From an archaeon (GTDB lineage: Archaea > Thermoproteota > Nitrososphaeria > Nitrososphaerales > Gagatemarchaeaceae): a stretch of 64,000 nucleotides of DNA. Below are positions 45,468 to 53,177 of the stretch, piece after piece. The notes beneath the pieces are model-generated. The model was not told the origin of the DNA. It did no database searches and worked only from the letters and a program-made list of their open reading frames with translations. Where the stretch lies: positions 992,001 through 1,056,000 of the forward strand of contig CP066694.1 in the NCBI GenBank assembly GCA_016432545.1, written 5' to 3'. Positions within the stretch are counted from its first letter, which is position 1, and each line of letters opens with the position of its first letter. The position numbers and the translations under genes are program-made.

Positions 45468-45509
45468 ATGCCTAGTACGTCTGGATTCGACTACTCGCCT
45501 GCCGCCTGA
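45468..45509 (+). CDS. 13-aa upstream ORF before aRF1
   Basis: ATG at the predicted transcription start, 13 sense codons ending SPAA, then TGA followed by C. The aRF1 start is 18 nt downstream with its own Shine-Dalgarno-like GAGGT. A stop codon read by the protein made next suggests autoregulation of release factor level, but this is inference. Confidence 0.45.
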   Translation: MPSTSGFDYSPAA

Positions 45510-45527
45510 CCCAGAGGTATTCCAGCA

Positions 45528-46772
45528 TTGTCGACAAAGGCCGATTCTGTCAGGCTATACAAGGTAAGGAAGCTCATCTCAGAGCTGAGCAGCAAGGAGG
45601 GGAGGGGGACCGAGCTCGTGTCTCTCTACGTCCCGCCCAAGAAGCCGGTGCACGAGGTGATCTCCAATCTTAGGGAGGAGTGGGGGACTGCAGGCAACAT
45701 CAAGTCCGACACGACCAGGAACCACGTCCAGGACGCCCTGACCAAGACCATGCAGAGGCTCAAGCTGTACAGGACTGTCCCAGAGACTGGCCTGGTCATC
45801 TTCTCAGGGGCTCTCCCGACCAACGGGTTGGGGAGCGAGGTGGTCAACGTGTACGAGATCATCCCGCCGAAGCCTGTCACGGCCTACCTCTACCAGTGCG
45901 ACGACCACTTCCACCTGGAGTGGCTCAAGGACATGCTCAGGGCGGAGAAGGTCTACGGGATCCTCGCGATAGACGCGAGCGAGGCAGGGCTGGGCATACT
46001 CAGCGGAGACAGGCTGGAGATTCCTGACGTGCTCACCTCCGGCATTTCGGGGAAGACGAGGAAGGGGGGCCAGTCAGCCCGGAGGTACGAGAGGGGCCGA
46101 GAGATGGAGCTGACGTACTACTACCACAGGGTCGCCGACCATGCGACCAGGGTCTTCATCGACGGAGGGAAGGTGACTGGGATGATAGTGGGAGGGCCCG
46201 GGCCGACCAAGGAGGAGTTCCTGAAGGGGGGGTTTCTGCACTATGAGCTGCAGAAGAAGATCCTCGTCACCCTGGACTTGGGATACTCGGGGCGAGAGGG
46301 GGTCAGGGAGCTGGTGGAGAAGGCAGCGGACACACTGAAGGACGTGAGGCTAATCGAGGAGAAGAAATTTGTCCAGAAGTTCCTGGGGGAGGTCAACAAG
46401 CAGGGCGGCCTGGCGGTCTACGGCCTTCCGAGGGTTCTGGAAGCGCTCCAGAAGGCGAGCGCGGACGTAGTCCTGGTCTCCGAGGACTTGGACACGGTGA
46501 AGGTCGAGGCGAAGTGCAAGAAGTGCGGGACTGTCAAGAGTCAGGTCGTGGAGTCGGCCAAGAAGATCAGGACGAAGCAGGAGATGCTCGCCGTGGGCTG
46601 CGAGAAGTGCGGCGCGACGGACTACGAGGCATGGGAGAGGGACTTGGTGGACGTGCTGGAGGAGCTGGCTTTCCAGGCAGGGTCCAAAGTCGAAGTGATC
46701 TCGTCCGGGACGGAGGAGGGGAGCATGTTCAAGACCTTCGGGGGCGTCGCCGCCCTGCTCAGGTACAGGTAG
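45528..46772 (+). CDS. prf1: peptide chain release factor aRF1
   Basis: 414 aa from TTG at 45528. Domain 1 carries the stop-codon reading motif AGNIKSDTTR (NIKS), domain 2 the catalytic KGGQSARRYER (GGQ), domain 3 a CxxC..CxxC mini-zinc region (CKKCGTVKS, CEKCGATD). Recognises all three stop codons and triggers peptide release, with aIF2/EF1A-type partners. Length normal for archaea. Confidence 0.95.
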   Translation: MSTKADSVRLYKVRKLISELSSKEGRGTELVSLYVPPKKPVHEVISNLREEWGTAGNIKSDTTRNHVQDALTKTMQRLKLYRTVPETGLVIFSGALPTNGLGSEVVNVYEIIPPKPVTAYLYQCDDHFHLEWLKDMLRAEKVYGILAIDASEAGLGILSGDRLEIPDVLTSGISGKTRKGGQSARRYERGREMELTYYYHRVADHATRVFIDGGKVTGMIVGGPGPTKEEFLKGGFLHYELQKKILVTLDLGYSGREGVRELVEKAADTLKDVRLIEEKKFVQKFLGEVNKQGGLAVYGLPRVLEALQKASADVVLVSEDLDTVKVEAKCKKCGTVKSQVVESAKKIRTKQEMLAVGCEKCGATDYEAWERDLVDVLEELAFQAGSKVEVISSGTEEGSMFKTFGGVAALLRYR

Positions 46773-46773
46773 C

Positions 46774-47844
46774 CTAGGAAGCGAGAACGCTCTGGGCCGC
46801 CAGGACGTGCGAGCCCACTACCACCACGTAGTATGCGGCTCCTGCCCTGATCCCCGACCGGCCCAAAAGGGTCGAGATCGTGCCGGAGTAGCTGAAGGTC
46901 GTGGTGTTGCCTCCAAGTAGCGTGTAGCCGGACGACTGGAGCGCGGTCTTGACGAGTCCCTGGGGCCCTCCCTGTCCGGTGGTCAGGTTGAGGAGCGTGA
47001 GCGAGCCGTTGGGTCCAATCACGAAGACAGCGGCCCGGGGAAGCGAGGCCAGAGCCACCGATGGGAGGGCCATCGGAGTGACCTCCGCGATTATGACCAG
47101 TTTCAGGGTCACGGGGTCGGAGGACGGGTTGGTCGCGGAGAAGCTGAAGGAAGCGGCGGAAAGGGAGACGGAGCCCAGCGTTAGGTTGTCGGGATTAGAT
47201 GTGATGAAGGACCGGAACCACGGACGACCAAGCAGAGACGCCCTGAAGCCGACGTGCCTCATCTGCTCCAGCACCTCGTGCGAGGGGACCTGGAACGCCC
47301 TAGCGCCGGTGGTAATCACGAAGTCCGGGTTGGTGGCGTTGCCGAGGTTGAGGACCGTCGGCTGGATGTCGACCACGGCAGCTGCTGGGTCGGTGGAGTT
47401 AATCGTCAGGCCGCCGAGCAGGGGGACCACAAGCTTGCCGCTGTTGACGGTCGCGCTGTAGTTGGCGCCCTGGTACTTCACTAGAGCGGATGATATGTTG
47501 AAGGCGAGGAGGTTGTACCTCCCGCTAGGGACGCTGCCCGCGGAGATCGTCTGGCTGAGGTTCACGAGCCCGAGGGTCTCGATGGTGCCCGAGGAGCCTG
47601 TCGAGAACCAGCCTGCGGAGCCGAGGCCCCTTTCGTGCACGGCCACATCTGAGTAGGTGATGTAGACTGCTGTGACACCGTCCGGGATGTTGGGCGGGTC
47701 GGTCAGCATTATCGAGAGGAATCCGGGAGAGGAGGGGTTGAATTCGCCCGTATAGAGGCCCAGGCCCGACCCTGAGAGGAGAATGAGGCCTGCGAGCGCG
47801 ACCCCGGCCAGTCCGTAGGTCGCCGCCTTTGTTCTGGGGCTCAA
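46774..47844 (-). CDS. DUF4382-type secreted protein
   Basis: 356 aa from TTG or ATG near 47844. Signal/anchor helix at residues 10-28, then the DUF4382 core IMLTDPPNIPDGVTAVYITY and the SVPSGRYNLLAFNIS segment, followed by further beta-rich sequence. Expected outside the membrane. Family function unknown, perhaps adhesion-like. Confidence 0.75.
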   Translation of the reverse strand: MSPRTKAATYGLAGVALAGLILLSGSGLGLYTGEFNPSSPGFLSIMLTDPPNIPDGVTAVYITYSDVAVHERGLGSAGWFSTGSSGTIETLGLVNLSQTISAGSVPSGRYNLLAFNISSALVKYQGANYSATVNSGKLVVPLLGGLTINSTDPAAAVVDIQPTVLNLGNATNPDFVITTGARAFQVPSHEVLEQMRHVGFRASLLGRPWFRSFITSNPDNLTLGSVSLSAASFSFSATNPSSDPVTLKLVIIAEVTPMALPSVALASLPRAAVFVIGPNGSLTLLNLTTGQGGPQGLVKTALQSSGYTLLGGNTTTFSYSGTISTLLGRSGIRAGAAYYVVVVGSHVLAAQSVLAS

Positions 47845-47923
47845 CTCCTATGAGTGGTGAGCGGTCGGGATATCAATCAACGTTTTTGAACGTAGAGAAA
47901 AGACGGGGCGGGAGGGACTCTTC

Positions 47924-48397
47924 GTGAGCGAACCAGCCAGACAGCCACTGCCTGACAAGCCCCCTCAGAGCATGGTCGACGCCGTCCTGAAGGGGAACAC
48001 GCTGAGGGTCTACGTGTACGCTCTCAAGAAGAGGAAGGTCGGCGTGAGAGAGGTCCAGAGGGCCCTTCTCATGTCAAACCCGTCTCTGGCGCAGTATCAC
48101 CTCAACAAGCTGAGGGAGTTGGGCCTGGTTGCAGAGAACAACGGAGAGTATGAGATACTGAACGAGGTCAAGGTCGACGTGATGAGAGACTTCCTGAGGG
48201 TGGGCACCCTGATCGTGCCGAGGTTCATCTTCTATGCGGCGTTCTTCACGGTCTTTGCGGGATACCTGACGTACCTCGCGGTCCCATACTTCCAGGCGGT
48301 GCCGATCCTCGAGTGGTTCGCCGGGCTCATCCTCGCCTCTGCGGCAGTCTTCTGGTACGAGGCACAGAGGGCGTGGCGCTCCGCCCCCTCCCCCTGA
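47924..48397 (+). CDS. winged-helix protein with two C-terminal TM helices
   Basis: 157 aa from GTG at 47924. Residues 25-85 are an ArsR/MarR-like winged helix (VGVREVQRALLMSNPSLAQY, HLNKLRELGLVAENNGEYE). TM helices at about 100-122 and 128-147 tether it to the membrane. A membrane-bound transcription regulator with DNA-binding end in the cytoplasm. Target unknown. Confidence 0.75.
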   Translation: MSEPARQPLPDKPPQSMVDAVLKGNTLRVYVYALKKRKVGVREVQRALLMSNPSLAQYHLNKLRELGLVAENNGEYEILNEVKVDVMRDFLRVGTLIVPRFIFYAAFFTVFAGYLTYLAVPYFQAVPILEWFAGLILASAAVFWYEAQRAWRSAPSP

Positions 48398-48450
48398 CAG
48401 AACCCCTCGGCTCGCAATCGTTAATATTGCTCGGGGACGGCCAATCATCG

Positions 48451-49678
48451 GTGGTCGAGGGCGCCCATCAGAATCGGACTGATAGGGAAGACGAACGCCG
48501 GGAAGACGACGCTCTTCAACTCGATGACCCTTCTTTCGGGCGAGGTTTCTAACTATCCGTTCACGACCAAGACCCCCGAGACGGGGGTCGCGAGCGCTGT
48601 GACGCCCTGTGTCCACAAGGAGTTCGCGCTCACCGACAGCCCGATGAACTCGAAGTGCGAGGACGGGTGGAGGTTCATCCCTGTGGAGGTCACTGACCTG
48701 CCGGGATTGATCAAGGGCGCGTGGATGGGCAAGGGGCTCGGGAACCAGTTCCTCAGCGTCGCCGCCCAGTCGGACGCCCTGCTCCACGTGGTGGACGCCT
48801 CCGGGAGCGTGGACAAGGACGGGAAGATTTCGGACCCGGGGACGGGGGACCCGATGGCCGACTTCGCGGACGTCGAGCTGGAGCTTGTGCTCTGGTACAC
48901 GAAGCTCTTCACCCAGAACCTGCCGAAGATCTCCAAACTCTCGAAGACGCCGGGATATGGGGTGCCGAACGCTGTGGAGGAGGTGATGCAGGGAATCGGC
49001 GTCCGGAAGGAGCACGTGGTGATGGCGATGAACGACGCAGGGCTGATGGACAAGCCCTTCGATTCTTGGAACGAGAAGGAAGCCCAGGCCTTCTGCTGGT
49101 CGCTAAGGGAGTATTCGAAGCCGACGCTGCTCATTGCCAACAAGATGGACCTGCCGTTCGCAGCTGAGAACTTCAGGAAGCTGAGGGAGAAGTTCAAGGG
49201 CCTGATCGTAGTGCCTACGAGCGGAGAGGCAGAGCTGACCCTGCGGCGGGCTGAGGGAAGGCACCTGATCAGGTACATCCCAGGCGAGGAGAGGTTCGAG
49301 ATCCTGAAGCCCCAGGAACTGAACGACGCGCAGAGGAGCGCGCTGGCCTACATCAAGAGGAAAGTCTTCGGGGAGTACCTGAGGACGGGCGTCCAGTTCG
49401 CCCTGAACATCGAGGTCTTCAAGCTCCTGAAGATGAATGCGATCTATCCGGTCGCCGACGCGCAGAAGCTCACCGACACGCACGGGCGGGTCCTGCCTGA
49501 TGTCTACTTGATGCCCACGGGCTCCACGGTCGAGGAGCTTGCGAAGGCGGTCCACACAGACCTGGTCAAAGGGTTGGTGTATGCTGTCGACGTGAGGACC
49601 GGGCTGCACCTGCCCACCAACTACGTGCTGAGGGACAGGGACGTCCTCTCGATAGTCTCGACGGCGAAGAGAAGTTAG
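48451..49678 (+). CDS. YchF/OLA1-type GTPase with TGS domain (frameshift at N-terminus)
   Basis: The first in-frame ATG is 48524, but the P-loop (IRIGLIGKTNAGKTTLFNS) is encoded in the same frame upstream, where no ATG, GTG or TTG exists before a TAA. A GTG at 48451, 23 nt from TTAATATT (48421-48428), is in the next frame. One G fewer in the GGG run at 48459-48461 would join them and give a normal N-terminus. G3 DLPG, G4 NKMD and C-terminal TGS (VYLMPTGSTVEELAKAVH) mark a YchF-like translation-linked ATPase/GTPase. Confidence 0.85.
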
Positions 49679-49719
49679 GAAGAGGCTTAAAGGGCCTAGA
49701 AGGCTTCGGGGGCAGACCG

Positions 49720-50694
49720 ATGTCGTACGGAAGGCCCCTACTGTCGGAGTTGGAACTCAAGTATCCGTTTGCGCCGAGCTCGAGGAGGTTCTTCGAGTCG
49801 ATACCTGTGGAGGACGGGCTCAACAGCAGGGAGGTCGTCGATCAGACCGGAAGTCGGCTCTTGAGCGCCCTGGGGCGGGCCAAGTATGAACCGCACATAT
49901 CGGAGTTGACGGAGTTTTCGAGTTTCTTTGCCGCCGCCCTGGTCGCGAGCCAGGACCCTGTGCTGACTTCTCGGTTCTCGAAGAAGGAAGCGGAGAGGGC
50001 AAAGGAACACTTCCTGGCGGAGGCCCCCAAGGCGAAGGCAGTCGCCCTGGCAGAGTGCTTCGGGGCAGCGGTCATGCTCGAGGAGAGTCAGAACGAAGGC
50101 AGGAGATACTCGATGCCCTTCGAAGTCTATCTCTCGGTCGTGTCGAAGCATGAGCTGGGCAAGAACCCGAAGTGGAAGCTTGCAAGGCAGCCGCTATCGG
50201 CGGGGACAGTCCACCTCACCGAGAACATGGTCAACGATTTCTTCGGCGACTGCGCCCAAGCCGCCATCGGGGACGGGGTCAGGAACCTCCGCAAGGCGCA
50301 GCTGCCGAAGCAGCTCTTGGGCGTGAGGGCTGAGGTCATCCAGTACGTCCCAGCTCCGAGGCCCAGGAGCGGGAAGGGCTACCTCTACGTCGAGGACCTT
50401 CTGAAACATCCGGTCTCAGACGGGAGGCACAGGCTCGTGTGGTTGGTATTGGCTCCTTACATGGTCAACGTCAAGAAGGTGGACGACACGGAGGCAGTAG
50501 AGAAGATAAGAGCGTTCGTCGCCGCGGCGGGAGAAACGAGTGCCATGAGGCGGTTCGTGGAGTACAACGTCAAGAGGGCACGGAGGAACGGCCTGCTCCC
50601 GCCGACCTTCTCGACCCTGAAGCTGGAGCATCCGGACATCTTCGGGCTCCTGCCCAAGGAAGTGGTGGCCGCCGAAGTCGCGAAACAGAAGTGA
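49720..50694 (+). CDS. DNA primase large subunit-like protein
   Basis: 324 aa from ATG at 49720. N-terminal YPFAPSSRRFF and helical repeats resemble archaeal PriL. The region YLYVEDLLKHPVSDGRHRLV followed by WLVLAPYM resembles the PriL C-terminal or PriX fold. PriL supports RNA primer synthesis with PriS. Only two Cys occur, so the usual four-Cys Fe-S cluster of PriL cannot form. Assignment is by memory of family patterns; PriX-like is an alternative. Confidence 0.5.
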   Translation: MSYGRPLLSELELKYPFAPSSRRFFESIPVEDGLNSREVVDQTGSRLLSALGRAKYEPHISELTEFSSFFAAALVASQDPVLTSRFSKKEAERAKEHFLAEAPKAKAVALAECFGAAVMLEESQNEGRRYSMPFEVYLSVVSKHELGKNPKWKLARQPLSAGTVHLTENMVNDFFGDCAQAAIGDGVRNLRKAQLPKQLLGVRAEVIQYVPAPRPRSGKGYLYVEDLLKHPVSDGRHRLVWLVLAPYMVNVKKVDDTEAVEKIRAFVAAAGETSAMRRFVEYNVKRARRNGLLPPTFSTLKLEHPDIFGLLPKEVVAAEVAKQK

Positions 50695-50712
50695 CTGGGC
50701 GAGGCCCTAGCG

Positions 50713-51276
50713 ATGAAGCTCAAGGAGTTTGGGAAGACTGGACGCCAGGTCTCCGAAGTAGGGATGGGGACATACTACGACCCGGCCTGGATTGCGACCG
50801 CATTTCTAGGATGGAAGAGGGGAGCCGCGGAGAAGGTTAGGGCGTTGAGTGTGGGGTTCGATGCGGGGGTAACAATGGTTGACACCGCCGAGATCTATCA
50901 GTCGGAGCCCTTGGTCGGCAAGGCCCTTCGGGGAAGGAAGAGGGACGAGCTCTTCGTGGCTACCAAGGTCTGGTCGAGCCATCTGCGCAGGGAGGCGATG
51001 GTGAGGTCGTTCGAAAGAAGTCTTCGTCGCCTGGGGACGGAGTACATCGACCTGTATCAGGTTCACTGGCCCAACCCTGGCGTCCCGATTAGGGAGACCA
51101 TGGGCGCGATGGAGGAGCTCGTGAACAGAGGGAAGCTCAGACACATAGGGGTCAGCAACTTCAGCCTTGCTCAGATCAGGGAGGCACAGGAGGCCCTGCC
51201 CAAGAGCGAGTTCCGCATGGGAACTTACAGACATCGAAGTGCGGGAACTAGACGAGGGCTTCCGGTAATCGCTTAA
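50713..51276 (+). pseudogene. C-terminally truncated aldo/keto reductase
   Basis: 187 aa. It follows the AKR family through FGKTGRQVSEVGMGTYY, DTAEIYQSE (catalytic Asp and Tyr), ATKVWSSH (Lys), YQVHWPNPGVP (His) and IGVSNFSLAQI. After AQEALPKSE it turns into 22 unrelated residues and stops. The intact paralogue at 55758-56609 is 283 aa. The lost half includes cofactor-binding strands, so it is probably inactive. The out-of-frame tail DIEVRELDEGFR looks like the end of another gene, suggesting a deletion junction. Confidence 0.75.
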
Positions 51277-51306
51277 ATCGGCACAGGCGAAGCGGCTGGC
51301 AGGCGG

Positions 51307-51366
51307 GTGAGTGACCTCCACCCGATCCGCCATAGAAATCACGGTGTTGGAGGGAGCAAGAAATAG
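51307..51366 (+). CDS. 19-aa leader ORF before the transporter operon
   Basis: GTG at 51307, about 27 nt after TATA-like CTTAAATC (51272-51279). It encodes SDLHPIRHRNHGVGGSKK and ends with TAG sharing its last base with the GTG of the next gene. A GGAGG precedes that GTG. The peptide has three His, one Asp and one Asn among its first ten codons, so a leader-peptide control is possible. Confidence 0.45.
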   Translation: MSDLHPIRHRNHGVGGSKK

Positions 51367-52085
51367 TGATTCAGAGTCAGGGGGAAACAGAGCCGCCCAG
51401 TGCGGCAAGTTCGACAGGCTACTCTGAACCCTCCAATCGCACGAGGAGGCTGGCCTTGGTGGGTGTTCTCACGGCCCTGTACGTCGCTGCCAATGCCGTT
51501 CCCATAGACGCCTTCATTGGCGGGGCGGGTTTCATCACCGCAGGAATTCTGATTCTTCCGGTCATCGCGAGGCTTGTGCGACCCATGGAGGCCGTGGTCG
51601 TCGGAATCGCAGCTCCGCTTGGCCTCTTCGCGTTCCAACTCTCGGTAATTCCAATCTTCGGTTTCTATGGTATGCTAATCCCGGCGTCCGCGATCGTCCT
51701 CGGTTCCCTAGGGTTCTACAAGTCGTACCTCGTCCCCACAGCTTACATCGTCCTTGGCGCCTTCTGGTACCTCGCCTTTTCAGGCGGGACCATCGTCTGG
51801 CTCGCTCCTTACGTCCTCGCGGTCTCTTTGGTCATAGTGAACCAAGTGCGCCCCTTCGTCCGCGGGACAAGGGCGGAGGTATTGCTCTTTTGTTTCCTTA
51901 CCACAATGTGTGAACAGGTCACCATGAACATCGGGTCGGTGAGCCTCCTCCAGCTCCCTGGATTTCTGTGGACAGTGATAGCCCCCTTCATGTTCCTTGA
52001 GAGGACGGTGGCGGTGGTTGGGTCCTCTTCCGTCCTGATAGCCCTCATCAGGGTCAAGTCTGCCTTGCGGATGGCGGAAATCTGA
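51366..52085 (+). CDS. ECF-type transporter S component-like membrane protein
   Basis: 239 aa from GTG at 51366. After a 30-residue polar tail there are about six TM helices, beginning LALVGVLTALYVAANAVP in the style of substrate-binding S components of energy-coupling-factor transporters (QueT/vitamin type). The gene starts an operon with a Cys-rich protein and a QueC homologue, so a deazapurine or related substrate is plausible (inference). Confidence 0.65.
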   Translation: MIQSQGETEPPSAASSTGYSEPSNRTRRLALVGVLTALYVAANAVPIDAFIGGAGFITAGILILPVIARLVRPMEAVVVGIAAPLGLFAFQLSVIPIFGFYGMLIPASAIVLGSLGFYKSYLVPTAYIVLGAFWYLAFSGGTIVWLAPYVLAVSLVIVNQVRPFVRGTRAEVLLFCFLTTMCEQVTMNIGSVSLLQLPGFLWTVIAPFMFLERTVAVVGSSSVLIALIRVKSALRMAEI

Positions 52086-52370
52086 ATGTGCAGAGCGACC
52101 ACTCTCTGTTGCTTCAAGTGCGCAGGCTGGTTCGACAAGGAAGGGGTCGAGTCGTGTAGGACCTGCGGAGACTGGAAGTGCCCCCACTGTGGGAGTTGCC
52201 TCTGCAGCCTAACTCTGGATGGGAAGAAGATTGCCATCGCCTACATGGCGACCTATGAGAACCTCCTCAGGGAGCTCACCGGCGAGTCCTACGACTTCGG
52301 CAGGCACAGGCGGGTCCTGAAGGAGATCGGGGTCGGGCGCAAGATCGTGACCAAGGGGAGGGTGAGCTAG
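52086..52370 (+). CDS. cysteine-rich zinc-ribbon protein in the QueC operon
   Basis: 94 aa from ATG at 52086, directly after the transporter stop. Ten Cys in the first 40 residues (CCFKCAGWF, CRTCGDWKCPHCGSCLC) indicate two zinc ribbons; the rest is helical. The stop TAG overlaps the GTG of the QueC gene. No family name recognised. Confidence 0.65.
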   Translation: MCRATTLCCFKCAGWFDKEGVESCRTCGDWKCPHCGSCLCSLTLDGKKIAIAYMATYENLLRELTGESYDFGRHRRVLKEIGVGRKIVTKGRVS

Positions 52371-53116
52371 TGGAGACCGATAGGAACGCCATCGACATGA
52401 TCTCCGGGGGAGTTGACTCGGTCACCACAGCGTACTATGTCAGCAAGGTCCTGAAGCCCAAGGAGCAGATCCTGCTCTTCTGCGACTACAAGCAGAGGAC
52501 CTACCAGTACGAGGAGTTCTGCATCAAGAAGATCGCGGAAGCGTTGGGCAAGCCCCTCAAGCTTGTCGACCTCAGGTGGCTCGGGGACATCAGTACGTCA
52601 GCGCTGACCCATCCGGAGATAGAGATTGGTCCGACCAAGGAGTCAGACCTCTGGGACCCGGACAAGGCGAGGCAGAGGATCCTGAAGTGGTGGGACCCCT
52701 GCAGGAACGCGCTCCTCCTCCTGGTGGGGCTTTCGCATGCAGAGTCGCTGTACATATCGACCGGCGCCAGGTACGACGTGCACATAGGAATCCGACGGGA
52801 GACGCCCGTCGCGATGAAAGACAACACGCCCGAGTTCCTCGAAGAGATGAACAGGATGGCCGAGCAGGCCACCCATCACGGAGGGTACAGGCTCCTAGCG
52901 CCCCTGATCACTTACGACAAGGACAAGGTCGTCAAGCTCGGGGAAGAGCTCGGTGTCCCCTGGGAGTACACCTACAGCTGCTACGCTGGGCACGGCTTCC
53001 TAGAGGTCAGCGGAAGGAGGCTCCCGGTGCACTGTGGGGTCTGTTCGAACTGCGCAAGGAGGAAGGTGGCTTTCAGGGACGCGGGGGTAAAGGACCCCTC
53101 GCTCTACAACGCATGA
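52370..53116 (+). CDS. queC: QueC-like 7-cyano-7-deazaguanine synthase
   Basis: 248 aa from GTG at 52370. PP-loop SGGVDSVTTAYY binds ATP. The C-terminal Cys set SCYAG and HCGVCSNCARRKVAF is the zinc site of QueC. Converts carboxy-deazaguanine to preQ0, precursor of archaeosine at tRNA position 15. Middle region (residues 60-130) is longer than in bacterial QueC. Other archaeosine genes are not in the window. Confidence 0.82.
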   Translation: METDRNAIDMISGGVDSVTTAYYVSKVLKPKEQILLFCDYKQRTYQYEEFCIKKIAEALGKPLKLVDLRWLGDISTSALTHPEIEIGPTKESDLWDPDKARQRILKWWDPCRNALLLLVGLSHAESLYISTGARYDVHIGIRRETPVAMKDNTPEFLEEMNRMAEQATHHGGYRLLAPLITYDKDKVVKLGEELGVPWEYTYSCYAGHGFLEVSGRRLPVHCGVCSNCARRKVAFRDAGVKDPSLYNA

Positions 53117-53177
53117 GACGTCAGACCCTGATTTCAGAAAACGCATGAAAAGTTGTTCTTAGGTTCAAATAGGTCAG

